Shown: in pieces, positions 1 through 8,654 of the stretch
Position numbering within the stretch: the first letter of the stretch is position 1
Layout: each line of letters opens with the position of its first letter
Source of the DNA: Kappaphycus alvarezii
Lineage: Eukaryota; Rhodophyta; Florideophyceae; Gigartinales; Solieriaceae
Reading direction: 5' to 3'
Assembly: GCA_002205965.3 (NCBI GenBank)
Contig: NADL03000745.1
Coordinates: 242,718-306,717 of the forward strand
DNA length: 64,000 nucleotides
Translations under genes and position numbers: made by a program
Notes under the pieces: generated by a model
Told to the model about the DNA's origin: nothing
The model's input: only the letters and a program-made list of their open reading frames with translations
Database searches by the model: none

Positions 1-438
1 CACCAGAAAGAAATAGGAGAAGGTATCCTTGGTCCTGAGATCAAAAGATTCAATGACATTGAGGGGCAAAAACCTAGTCTAGAAGCTAGAATTTTTCCAG
101 AATATGTGAGAAGAGTGAATCCTGACAGGAGGAAAGTGGACATCGGTTTTGCAAGAGGATTACCGTTAGTGGTTGCAGAAAAAGGTCGACCATTATCCCG
201 AGGTCTTCGAACAGGAAAAGCGGGAACATACTTACAAGAGGAAGGCAAGGGAAGAGAGATTGGTATATGGATTGAGCCATTCCCCAGCCGTAGCGAAGAA
301 TTTTCTTTTAAGGAGTCATCTGGAATGAGGAAGACAAACAAGGTCTTTAAACGGCCCTTGGATATTAAGAGAAGCACAAGACGAGCGATATCGTTCTTTC
401 CAAAAAACATGTTAAGTGGAAATCAGGGATCAACCTGA
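1..438 (+). CDS. Unassigned ORF, 5' end outside window
   Basis: One frame is open from base 1 to a TGA-type end at 438, about 145 codons, so the gene may continue to the left of the window. The first in-window residues are charged and hydrophilic. The protein is rich in Arg and Lys (stretches such as RRVNPDRRKVDIGFARGL and KRPLDIKRSTRRAISFF) and has no hydrophobic segment or signal peptide. I do not recognise a family. Its neighbours are transposon fragments, so it may be the C-terminal end of a mobile-element protein (a basic gag-like tail would fit) rather than a host gene. An ORF this long is above chance for this composition, but no motif supports a function. Confidence 0.35.
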   Translation, partial: HQKEIGEGILGPEIKRFNDIEGQKPSLEARIFPEYVRRVNPDRRKVDIGFARGLPLVVAEKGRPLSRGLRTGKAGTYLQEEGKGREIGIWIEPFPSRSEEFSFKESSGMRKTNKVFKRPLDIKRSTRRAISFFPKNMLSGNQGST

Positions 439-1250
439 TTATTAGAATATTGAACCGTCTTTCTTCCCTTGACATCAGTGTCATCCTTTCAAATTAGAGC
501 TAACATTTTGAAATTAAACTGGTCGAGTTGATGGAATAATTACTGAAAAGAATTTAACGTCGTTCTCATCGCAGATATATGCAATCGTGGGAGTTGCCAA
601 CTAAAAGTGGATTTGGGTGAGTATGTCAGCAGTCTGTTGACGTCGTCTGCGATATACTTAACTATGCAGAAAGGGTAACCGCCGAGAGTGGACTCAGCCG
701 AATGAAGAAATTGAAGTAGGGTAAAGGCAATGGTAGGAAAACATCAATGAAGTCCCATTGCAGAATCCAAATAGGCATACTACATGGACAGCTCAATGCT
801 AAATCGATGGAGACGTAACGAGCCTAAAAGAGATAAGAGTATAGATACTATGAGATTCAGTAATCAAACCCATGCCCGATCGAACCGAAGAACTATATCC
901 CTTGAAGCGAAAGCTTATCTCAGATTTCTGTTCGAGAATTCATGTGTCTAACGCATGCTGATATAAGTGCTTACTTATTTATAGCACCCTATTTCTCCTC
1001 AGCCTGAATCATTGGTTACTCGTAGGAGGTGTCCCAACTAGTTGCAAGCCAAGCACTCAAGCAAGAGAGAAAGAGAGAGACTTTTACTGACGCATGGACA
1101 TATCAGGACTACAGAACTACGGAGCAGGGCGGTGTAGCTTCCTGCTATTAATAGCAATCGCAGTACGTTGTTGGGCCAAGGAGTGGAAGCAAGGAATACT
1201 TTAGGATGAGGGCCGTTTTCCATCGAAGAAACGCAACGTTAATGGTCACT
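439..1250. other. Intergenic, nothing recognised
   Basis: All frames are closed often. I see no LTR ends, tRNA-like sequence or long repeat here. A short purine run (GAGAGAAAGAGAGAGA) lies near 1065. Confidence 0.5.
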
Positions 1251-1370
1251 TCCAGCGTTTCAGTCGATTGTAGTTGTCTGAAAAATAGGAATATAGGAAT
1301 AGATCGGATAAATGTTCCAAGAGTAAAACACCCAAGTCCTTCCTTTCAAGCGTCACCTGCTTGTTGATTA
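1251..1370 (+). repeat. LINE-related repeat fragment
   Basis: About 95 bases match 13937-14052 at roughly 70% by eye. The shared core is AGTCGATTG..GTTGTCTG, followed by CCAA(G/C)AGTAAAACACCCAA. The same core occurs inside the reverse-transcriptase relic near 2850 (CCAACAGTAAAAACACCCAA), so all three are probably pieces of one LINE-like family. Confidence 0.4.
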
Positions 1371-1686
1371 GGCTACCACCTACTGGTTAGTTTGTAGAAA
1401 TGTTCTGTTATTTGTACTTGCGGCCATGTTTGTGCGTAAACTTGAGTTTCAATCACTAGCAATCACTCTATGTACGCAGCTTGCTTGTCAACCGGTCTAC
1501 CAGCTACTTTCTAGTTGGTACACACGCTCAAGCACTTGCATTATAGGTCCTGCCAATGGTTTGATTACAACAAGTACAGAGGACTCCCAACCTTTCCATT
1601 ACTCGCAGTAAACCAAACCAAGTCTTCATCTGTTCCCCAAAAGAACAGGCCCTCTACTATCCCGGTGCAACAACCGAAAACCCCAA
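1371..1686. other. No confident gene
   Basis: Only short open frames are visible. The motif pattern resembling AACCCAAGTCTTCCCC, also seen at 2100 and 2187, suggests repeat-derived DNA. Confidence 0.35.
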
Positions 1687-1710
1687 GCTCGCCACCTTCT
1701 GGTGGCGAGC
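1687..1710. repeat. Perfect 10-bp hairpin
   Basis: GCTCGCCACC and GGTGGCGAGC are exact reverse complements around the loop TTCT. It is an unusually strong G/C stem within the doubtful ORF at 1690-1990. Confidence 0.7.
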
Positions 1711-1990
1711 AGCTCCAATCTTCCGAATCTTCGGAAGCCGCCGTTATTTCAAACAAACCCAAGGCGTCTATGGGTCGGCATCAACTTGGCGAGAGAGTGG
1801 GGCCAGTACTAGCACCGAGAAGGGAATGGGATCGGAACTTTGGGGACCGTGCGGAACCGAGCGGTTGTGGGTGCCAGTGAGTTGGATGGATTGGAGCGAT
1901 TTGAACTCTGAAGAAGGTAATGACATCGATGATGACATTGCTGACGCAGAGGGAGAGGAGGGATGTGAGAAGGAGAACGGTGACGAGTGA
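1690..1990 (+). CDS. Doubtful small ORF with acidic tail
   Basis: One frame is open from about 1690 to a TGA at 1988-1990. It has an internal ATG at 1886 that starts MDWSDLNSEEGNDIDDD and continues with a run of Asp and Glu to the stop. A second frame (ending about 1880) is open over the same stretch and is Ser/Pro-rich. The acidic tail recalls the acidic ORF inside the gypsy LTRs of this window (3780-4465), but I cannot align them. The start, the intron structure and whether it is expressed are unknown. Confidence 0.25.
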
Positions 1991-2169
1991 GCATAGGATC
2001 GAGTAGGATTGGATTTACCAAGGTTATTGCAGTACCCTTGTTTTAGGCATTCTAAGCATTGACCCAATTTACCCAAGTCAACTCATTCAAGTAAACCCAT
2101 AAAACCCAAGTCTTCCCCCTCTATGTATCACTTGCAGTAAAATAACCAAGACGTTCCGGGAAAATTATT

Positions 2170-2445
2170 TAAACCACCCCATTTAACCCAGACGTTCCCC
2201 CTAGCCATGATTGGATTTTTTTTGCCCAGTCAACAGCGAGGGGATCCCCTCGGTCCCCTGTTCTTCGCCCTTCCTCTGCAGTGCAAGCTTTAATTTCTAA
2301 TGCCGCATGTCTCCTCGCCCGACATGACCCGTTGATGTAGTCACAGGGTCGCGGAGACGCAGACCCGTTTCTGTTTTCTCCTTCCCTTCTCTTCAAACTC
2401 CGTTTCGATTCCCCTCTAGAAGTGTCAGACGACGAAGTAAACTAC
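2170..2445 (-). repeat. LINE-like C-terminal fragment, inverted
   Basis: The reverse complement of this segment matches 12870-13050 closely (about 80% by eye over 150 bases; shared blocks include GGAGAAAACAGAAACG and CGTCGTCTGA). Translated on the minus strand it reads RHAALEIKACTAEEG, like RHAALDSTACAACLC at 13005 and QAALDMTAAAACLC at 63303. An AALD-type motif lies in the C-terminal part of many LINE-like reverse transcriptase proteins, so I read this as a C-terminal remnant in reverse orientation. It abuts an RT-core fragment that points the other way at 2478. Confidence 0.45.
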
Positions 2446-2477
2446 CTCGTCATTTCCCCCTTGCTCTTTAACATCTC

Positions 2478-3311
2478 TTGCTTTCGTTTCTGGAGAATTT
2501 CTCACCTGCCTTGGCTGCTTGGTACGAAGATGACGGTAACATTTTCCTTCCGCTTTCCCAAGCCGCCGCCGCCATCCGTTTCATGCAGCTCGAAGGATGT
2601 CCACTCGGGTTCCATCTCAACCTTTCCAAGACCCAAGTTTACTGCTTCTCCCCTTCTCACCCCCATTGTCACTTCCCAGTCCATTTTCTACATCGACCCG
2701 TTTTGACCGTGCTGGGATCTCCGATTGACTCGGACTCGTTTGTTTCACAGTTCTTCGCAGGCCTCCAAACCGCTGTAGACCCTATCTTCCAATCCCTTCG
2801 AGACTTTGACGATGCTCAATTGGCATTCCACTTAGATCAAAAAATTCCTCCAACAGTAAAAACACCCAAAACTTTCCCTTACGAGTCTGTGCGAACCCCT
2901 CCAAGGTCATGCCCTTGTTTCGTACGCTTCGCCCCAATTCAATTTGCGATACTCGCCGCCATCTTCGATCAGACATGGGGGGAAACATTCCATCAATTGC
3001 AATTGCCCTGCCCAGATCGGGCCTTGCTCAAGGCCTCTCTCCCTTTCTCAATGGGCTGTCTAGGACTTCTGCAAACGTCTGCCATTACAGAGGCAGCTTA
3101 TACAGCATCTGTAATTGATTATTTTGGACTTATCTACAACCTGCTCACCCTATCCCACCACCGCCACCTGGAAGAGATCCCTCGTCTGCCATTTCGCTCT
3201 TATCCCACCGATATCCGCAGATATCTTCGTCGCTTATAGATACGACCCCTTTCGAGCGTTTTTCTTCGCCTGTCCCAGGTGAAAGAATCCAATCTGCGAT
3301 CACAACTGAAG
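2478..3311 (+). pseudogene. Non-LTR reverse transcriptase relic
   Basis: The open frame 2478-3239 encodes the back half of a LINE-like reverse transcriptase. It shows the catalytic block AAWYEDDGN (a YxDD-type box), then GFHLNLSKTQVY (usual form GLxLNxSKCxV), VLGSPIDSDSFV and DDAQLAFHL (usual LLGAPIGS..F and GDAQLALHL), and finally ALLKASLPFSMGCLGL (usual LPxxxGGLGL). The order is right for the family. The N-terminal RT motifs and any endonuclease are missing, and the frame ends at 3237-3239 although homologous sequence runs on. The relic is split: gypsy element 1 entered at 3316, and the relic resumes at 12522 (for example KFDRLFLSAAAT). It is a dead, 5'-truncated copy. Confidence 0.7.
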
Positions 3312-3316
3312 TCATG
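3312..3316. repeat. Target-site duplication, element 1, left
   Basis: TCATG directly precedes the LTR start TGTTAGG. The same five bases follow the right LTR at 12517-12521. Confidence 0.9.
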
Positions 3317-3660
3317 TGTTAGGCGCAGATTTTTTTTTGTCGCCGTCATCTACAGGCCTATAGTTTACTGTACTACCTCTCCTTGTCCAAATTTGCTTAT
3401 AGTTCCGGTCCTTCCTCGTCCTCCCTGAACCTCGCTTATCATTACCGCGGTCCTCCCCAAATTTACTTCCATTTTATCTAGATATTTTTATACTGTATCT
3501 ACCCCTCTGAATCGATCCCGAATCAAGTTCTTTTTCCCTTTTTCCTTACCTCCTCCTCCAAATTCGTTTTTTTTTGAGAAAAAGGGCGCAAATGCACTAC
3601 TACAAAATCCCTTGCAGATTTATTTTACCTATTCCTAATCGATAGAACCTGCCCCGGGAG

Positions 3661-3672
3661 CCTATTTAAACC
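3661..3672 (+). promoter_or_regulatory. TATA-like box for the LTR ORF
   Basis: CCTATTTAAACC lies about 115 bases before the ATG of the acidic LTR ORF. A similar box (AGTATTTAAAC on the minus strand, near 62590-62602) lies at a comparable place in the element 2 LTR. This is inferred from sequence and position only. Confidence 0.45.
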
Positions 3673-3779
3673 TTTTTATTCCAAGTTTCAAACGTCCCTG
3701 ATCATTTTACTCATCACTCCTCTTCCCCAACACACCCAAAACACCCTCTATCCTCCGTCTACAATCATTTACAACCAAA

Positions 3780-4465
3780 ATGAGCAACCTTCGCCCCTCC
3801 GCCCCCATCACTAAAAACCGCCCCTCTCGCCCCTTAAACGGCCTTGCGCTCGCAGTATATGGCCCGACGGATGCAGACGACTACCTGAGACGGCAGACTA
3901 AGAAGAAGATAATAGAATTCGTCCGCAAGCTCTTCGTCGAGGATGAGGCCGAGGAGGTACCTGAGGGTCAGGAGTGGGACATCGAGGAGGGAGCTGGGGA
4001 GACCTTTGAGGAGTGGGTAGCCCCTGGATTGGTCTATGAGGTTAATAACGAGGAGGACGGGGAGGATGAGGATGAAGAGGAGGATGAGGATGAGGATGAA
4101 GAGGAGGATGAGGATGAGGATGAAGAGGAGGATGAGGATGAGGATGAAGAGGAGGATGAGGATGAGGATGAGATGAGGATGAGGATGAGGAGGAAGAGGA
4201 GGAAGAGGAGGATGACGAGGACGAGGACGAGTTGGATGAGGGAAATGGGGGCATGGAAAGTGTTGTACTGGTGGGGCCTGGACTGGAGAGTATGGATCAA
4301 GTGGTGCCGACGCTGGAACCGGATGGAGATATCTTTAGTAGTTTAGATATCTCCCAGGAGGGAATAGAGAGCTGTGAGCCATTCGCAGATATTTGTGGGG
4401 ACTGCTTGGACAGCATGGATATTTTAGAGGAGTTGTTTGGATCTGATTTAGAGAATGGGAAATAA
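3780..4465 (+). CDS. Acidic protein encoded inside the LTR (frameshifted)
   Basis: The ATG (context CCAAAATGAGC) opens a frame starting MSNLRPSAPITKN. It continues with GPTDADDYLRRQTKKK and a basic/hydrophobic stretch, then a long Asp/Glu run made by a GAGGAT array (about 4049-4230). In this copy the frame slips within the array: one frame ends at 4344-4346, while the frame 4232-4465 carries the conserved tail PFADICGDCLDSMDILEELFGSD. Relatives occur in the right LTR (11408-12075), in the element 2 LTR (62032-62514, minus) and, more diverged, at 15047-15475. The conserved head and tail across diverged LTRs argue for selection. No known domain is recognised. It resembles an acidic adaptor or chromatin-binding protein in composition only. 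It sits upstream of the second TATA box, so it would not be part of a genomic RNA started there. Confidence 0.6.
4049..4240 (+). repeat. GAGGAT/GAAGAG minisatellite
   Basis: This tandem array of six-base units (GAGGAT, GATGAA, GAGGAG types) encodes the poly-Asp/Glu run. The array is shorter and more irregular in the right LTR (about 11690-11850), which shows length instability. The serine-rich ORFs on the opposite strand are artefacts of this array. Confidence 0.9.
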
Positions 4466-4591
4466 GAGGACCTCATTGATTGTTAGTTTCTTAAGTATCT
4501 TTTGTTTAGAGTATATCATCCACACAAATTGTTTGTATGCATTTCCTGGTACCTTCTGTAGTTTTGTTCGGACTTTAGGGTTAGCCAAAAG

Positions 4592-4602
4592 TCTATATAA
4601 GC
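4592..4602 (+). promoter_or_regulatory. TATA box, genomic RNA promoter
   Basis: AGTCTATATAAGC lies about 310 bases before the LTR end. The same box is present in the right LTR (about 12202), in both element 2 LTRs, and, with 13 identical bases, in the copia LTRs (55572). Its position suits U3/R of the genomic transcript. Confidence 0.6.
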
Positions 4603-4909
4603 TGAGTAAAGTGCTTCCTCCTGAGAGGTCAAGCAAGTTGGCAGACAGCTTCAAGCTCAGTCCCAAATAGTTAGGAAGTTGAGAGTCAACTTCAGACCCA
4701 AGAAGCATTTATTTTACCCTAGTCACTAAGCATAGGTGGTAGACCCTGCCCCTTCCATACTTGCTTGTAGCCCATTCAACTGTCGTCCCTATACACTCCT
4801 TTTCGTTCGTTCAACTATACCACGGTAGCACTTTTGTCGCTTGCAACACCTCCTTCTTGGGGTGGTTGATTCTGAATATCTCTTCTCCCGACGATTTACC
4901 CCTATCATT

Positions 4910-4929
4910 TGGTACTCTTGTGGAGGGGG
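4910..4929 (+). promoter_or_regulatory. Primer-binding site, element 1
   Basis: TGGTACTCTTGTGG begins two bases after the LTR end, as expected for a site complementary to a tRNA 3' end (...CAAGAGTACCA). The same sequence occurs in element 2 (54945-54964, minus) and, decayed, at 17727. I cannot assign the tRNA. Confidence 0.7.
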
Positions 4930-4996
4930 TTGCACCCGAGGTATTCGAGTTGAGCAGTCTTAGGGAACCATTCGAGGGGATTTCTTTTCTGTAATC

Positions 4997-5935
4997 ATGG
5001 ATCTCAACGCTGCTCGTATAACGTTCACAGGGGGCAAGAATGAAGACGTTGAGAGTTTCTCTATACATATGTCAACGTTGTGATGCGTGAGAAGAGCGAT
5101 GAAGAGAAGGCCGAAAGTATCTTCGCCTATCTTCATGGTGACGCAAAGCACAAATATAAGGCCAAGTTTATCAACGGGTGGTCTCTTAACGGGAATGGGC
5201 GTAACTTCGGTGAGGTATGTGAGTGGCTTGTGAAAGAATATGCTAAGGAGGTAGAACCAGATGAGATGATTCGTACCGCCATAGAGGCCCGGCTCAATTC
5301 GACGATTTGTTAAGCTCATTGGTATACTTGTGTGATCTCTATGAAAAGGCTGGGTTCAACGCCCAAGCCAAGTACGGAATGCTGCGTAAGGCGGCGATGG
5401 GGGATAAGCGGCTCTCCGATTTCCTCTCATCAAGGGCCCTCACACTTTTAATGAACTGAAGGGTACCATAGTAGAATTTGTCAAAAATTCGGAGACGTTT
5501 CAGTCACTAAGTGAAATGCCGACGGAAACCCGTACATCTATGCCGATCGTACATCCTGAAAAGAATTATCAAAGGCCAGCGACTAGCGCAGCAGCATTGG
5601 AATCAGTCAGGAGCGATGTCAAAAACTTGGAAGAAAGGTTGGAAACCCGATTCGATAATCGACTTGACATGATAACCTCGCAGTTGGAAAGCCTTACTCT
5701 TACCATTAAGAAGAACCAGTCTGGGGCCCCAAGGCCGCAGAAGTCTGTTCCTACTGTCACAAGCCTGGACACTTTGCAAATAGGTGTCCTGATAATCCAC
5801 ATAGAAACACTCGTTGTGGAAAGTGCGGTCGATATGGGCATCATGAAAGTAACTGCTGGTCTAGAGACAACAGAAAAGCAAATTTATCGGACGCAAGGAG
5901 CGAGTCAGGACCAGAGATGAAAATCTTACAAACAG
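4997..5935 (+). pseudogene. gag: Gag (capsid/nucleocapsid), frameshifted
   Basis: The start is ATG at 4997 (MDLNAARITFTGGKNEDVE). The capsid-like part includes EEKAESIFAYLHGDAKHKY and the region around 5080-5313. A coiled coil follows at about 5590-5730 (VKNLEERLETRFDNRLDMI). Two CCHC zinc knuckles are then encoded: CSYCHKPGHFANRC from 5746 and CGKCGRYGHHESNC from 5815. Both have the C-x2-C-x4-H-x4-C spacing of nucleocapsid. Compared with element 2, single bases are missing near 5053, 5295 and 5427, and the coiled-coil and knuckle frames differ. The protein packages the element RNA in virus-like particles. The frameshifts could be real or consensus errors. Confidence 0.8.
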
Positions 5936-6057
5936 AAAGGATCAAAGTTGACGGATGCCGGTAACGTATCCATCGCTGAAGAAATCAGTCAAGTCAATGT
6001 GACAAAAAGGGATGGGGAAGGGAACATTTTATCGAAAAACCTAGGCTAGATTATGGA

Positions 6058-6870
6058 ATGCTGGAACATATCCCAGCACCTGTACCTCCTCGAACCAAGA
6101 GGTCTGATCAAGTTGTTCCAGGAGTTGGAGTCACTCCGGCCAAGAAGACGAAAAAGAGTAAGAAATTTAAGAATATCCCAAAGGACGTACTAGAATATGT
6201 GAAGAAGTACAATTTGGTGGCTGAGCTTGCATCAGCCCCAACTGGGATAACGTTTGGTCAACTTTTGAGGGGCGACGCAGAGGACGCGAGGAAAGAACTC
6301 AAAAAAATTATCAGGTCTAATAAGTCCGCTAAGGGTAAGAAACTGTTTCTTCAATCGGCCTCGACAGCACCAAGACGTCTTAAACTAGTACCAGTCAAAG
6401 TATTGGGAATGCAAACCCAAGCTCTTTTCGATTCGGGCGCTGTTCCAAACCTTATTTCAGAAACTTTGGTGACAGATCTAGGTCTTGAAATTATTCCAAC
6501 TACTCGAAGAATAACTGTGGCGGATGGAACCGTATCAAAATGCATGGGCACTGTTGACAAGGTTTCCGTGTTCTTTGGGGACTCTAAAGTTGATTTAGAC
6601 TTTCTTGTCATGCCTGATCTCCCTTTCGATGCAATCATTGGCTGCCCTACCATGGAAAGACTAGGGACCTGCATTGACTTGGGCAACCAAATCGTTTCAG
6701 TTAATGTTGACGGCAGAACCGTGAAGATGCCCCTGGATTTCGACAAAAGCACACATCCGGTAGATTTGAAAGAAACGGACAGTGAAGATTTCACTTCTAG
6801 CTATGACAGCGAAGATTTCGAACCAACTAACACTTTCGGAAGTGGAGAAGGGTACGCTCGGGGATACTGA
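6058..6870 (+). CDS. Gag-pol linker and aspartic protease
   Basis: The ORF of 270 codons starts at the ATG at 6058. The N-terminal third is basic (PAKKTKKSKKFKN). From about residue 115 it has the retropepsin fold signature: catalytic ALFDSGAVPNLIS (D-S-G), then VADGTVSKCMG, FLVMPDLPFDAIIGCPTME and a conserved ILG-like turn (AIIGCP). It cleaves the gag-pol polyprotein. It ends two bases before the next ORF in another frame. In element 2 the corresponding frame reads a little further, so the boundary may be bridged by frameshifting or may reflect an indel. The D-S-G triplet is intact. Confidence 0.85.
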   Translation: MLEHIPAPVPPRTKRSDQVVPGVGVTPAKKTKKSKKFKNIPKDVLEYVKKYNLVAELASAPTGITFGQLLRGDAEDARKELKKIIRSNKSAKGKKLFLQSASTAPRRLKLVPVKVLGMQTQALFDSGAVPNLISETLVTDLGLEIIPTTRRITVADGTVSKCMGTVDKVSVFFGDSKVDLDFLVMPDLPFDAIIGCPTMERLGTCIDLGNQIVSVNVDGRTVKMPLDFDKSTHPVDLKETDSEDFTSSYDSEDFEPTNTFGSGEGYARGY

Positions 6871-6872
6871 AC

Positions 6873-8654
6873 ATGGCATGGGATGATTATGATTCTGGGT
6901 TTGAAACAGATGAAGACTGGAATTCTAGGGTAGGTGTGACACCTGAATGTGTTTCTTTTTGCGATAATATCGAATCAAAGGACGGAATTCGGAGCATGAA
7001 AGAAGATTACAATTGCAAGGAAAACAGGAATATATCGGATTCCATATCTGAAGATGTGAGCACGCCGGAAAAGGTCCTTCAAAATATTGAGGTTGAGAAT
7101 CAAGAAGAAAAAGGGCGCCAAATGGCAGAAATCCAAGGAAAAGTGCAGCACCTTCCCGCCGCCGCCTCACTGAAAATATCCGACATGTTAGCATCTTCCG
7201 AAGTAATTGCATGGAGTGTATCAGATTTAAGACAAGCAAGTGTACCGGTCACTCACTCATTTGAACTTACCGATACTCAACCAATTTACCACAGGCCTAG
7301 ACGTCAACCGCCAAAATATGACCAATTTATCTCAGAGAATGTTACAAGTATGCTGGAAAATGATATTATTCGGCCAGTTTCATCCCCATGGTCATTTCCA
7401 GTTGTGATAGCACCAAAGAAAGATGGAAAACTTCGCTTTTGCGTCGATTACCGACAGCTGAACCAGAGAATGATACCCGATCGATTTCCGATTCCAAACA
7501 TGGAAGAAATCCTCGAGGACTTGAAGGACGGGAGATACTTCACCTCAATTGATCTTTACACTGGTTATTGGCAGATTCCATTAGATGAAAAATGTAAGGA
7601 AATAACAACTTTTACCAGCAAAGCCGGTACATTCAGGTTCGAAGTGATGCCTTTTGGTCTCATGAATGCCCCAGCTACATTCCAAAGAATGATGAACGAG
7701 GTTTTGAAAGGACTTCCATTTGCAAGAGTTTATATCGATGATGTGGTGATATTCTCAAAAACCTTGGATCAGCACATATCGCATGTCAAGACTGTGGTGG
7801 AGAGAATAGATGCGTACAGCCTGAAAATTAAGTTAAGCAAATGCTTCTTTGCGAAAACGTCTATCCAATTACTCGGTCATATCGTCGATCAAGAGGGAAT
7901 TAAAGTGGATCCAGAGAAAACGAAAAAAATCAAGTTGGCACCCAGGCCCGCTTCAAAGACGGAGGTTCGAAGCTTCTTAGGACTGGCCTCATATTACAGA
8001 AGATTTATCAAAGATTTCGCCAAAACTGCAGCACCGTTACATGCCAGCACTACGAAGAACGGAAAATTTTACTGGAACAAGGAAATGCAGACTGCATTTG
8101 AGGAGCTTAAAGATAAGCTATGTGTCCCCCCAGTGCTCATGTATCCAGATTTCAAGAGACCATTTGTTGTGGAGACAGATGCCTCAGAACGGTCTTTGGG
8201 TGCCATTTTGTCCCAAAAAGACGAAAACGGAAGACTACACCCTGTTCAATTCGCAAGTCGCACTCTGAATGATGCGGAAAAGAGATACTCAGTCTGCGAG
8301 AAAGAAGCGCTAGCTGTCGTCTTCGCACTGAAAAAGTTTCGTGTTTACCTTTTATCACTCGAGAAATTTGTCTTGATAACTGATCACCAGGCACTTAAGA
8401 CAGCATTCCAAAAGAAAGATGTACATCACCGCTTGGCCCGATGGCTCGACATTTTCGCAGAATATCGGTTTGAAATTGTGTATAGGCCCGGACGCAATAA
8501 TCAGCCTGCCGATTACCTATCCCGCTTGAGGGATCCATTGATTCCAAATGAAAAAGCTTCCGAAGACATCGTCGGAGTTGCCGAAGTTCAAGTGCCGATC
8601 GATAACGAGTACGAAGCTATATTCACGGACTTATTAAATTCCTTGATGGACTAG
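6873..8654 (+). CDS. pol: Reverse transcriptase and RNase H
   Basis: A single open frame of 593 codons begins at ATG 6873. The RT domain covers about residues 145-335: PKKDGKLRFCVDYRQLN, FTSIDLYTGYWQI (first catalytic Asp), MPFGLMNAPATFQ and the catalytic YIDD at residues 287-290. A connection region follows (LGLASYYRRFIKDF). RNase H covers residues 430-555, with Asp/Glu/Asp sites in VVETDASERSLGA, CEKEALAVVFAL, ITDHQAL and ADYLSRL. These match the Ty3/gypsy pattern and all key residues are present. It copies the element RNA into DNA and removes the RNA strand. The stop at 8652-8654 comes from a one-base loss relative to element 2 (there the frame runs on into integrase). Confidence 0.95.
   Translation: MAWDDYDSGFETDEDWNSRVGVTPECVSFCDNIESKDGIRSMKEDYNCKENRNISDSISEDVSTPEKVLQNIEVENQEEKGRQMAEIQGKVQHLPAAASLKISDMLASSEVIAWSVSDLRQASVPVTHSFELTDTQPIYHRPRRQPPKYDQFISENVTSMLENDIIRPVSSPWSFPVVIAPKKDGKLRFCVDYRQLNQRMIPDRFPIPNMEEILEDLKDGRYFTSIDLYTGYWQIPLDEKCKEITTFTSKAGTFRFEVMPFGLMNAPATFQRMMNEVLKGLPFARVYIDDVVIFSKTLDQHISHVKTVVERIDAYSLKIKLSKCFFAKTSIQLLGHIVDQEGIKVDPEKTKKIKLAPRPASKTEVRSFLGLASYYRRFIKDFAKTAAPLHASTTKNGKFYWNKEMQTAFEELKDKLCVPPVLMYPDFKRPFVVETDASERSLGAILSQKDENGRLHPVQFASRTLNDAEKRYSVCEKEALAVVFALKKFRVYLLSLEKFVLITDHQALKTAFQKKDVHHRLARWLDIFAEYRFEIVYRPGRNNQPADYLSRLRDPLIPNEKASEDIVGVAEVQVPIDNEYEAIFTDLLNSLMD

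Larger units (their letters stand above)
3317..4907 (+). repeat. Left LTR of element 1 (1591 bp)
   Basis: It starts TGTTAGGCGCAG and ends CCCCTATCA, with TG..CA termini. It matches 10948-12516. The differences are mainly one- or two-base indels and a longer GAGGAT array in this copy. The distal 300 bases (TATA box to end) are also nearly identical to the LTRs of element 2, while the first 1.2 kb are not. A short hairpin GAAGTTGA-GAG-TCAACTTC lies near 4676-4694. Confidence 0.95.

Noticed and set aside
4034..4300. Poly-serine and poly-His/Pro ORFs on the minus strand
   Set aside because: They are the complement of the GAGGAT array; open frames here are a trivial result of the repeat. The same applies at 11461-11910.
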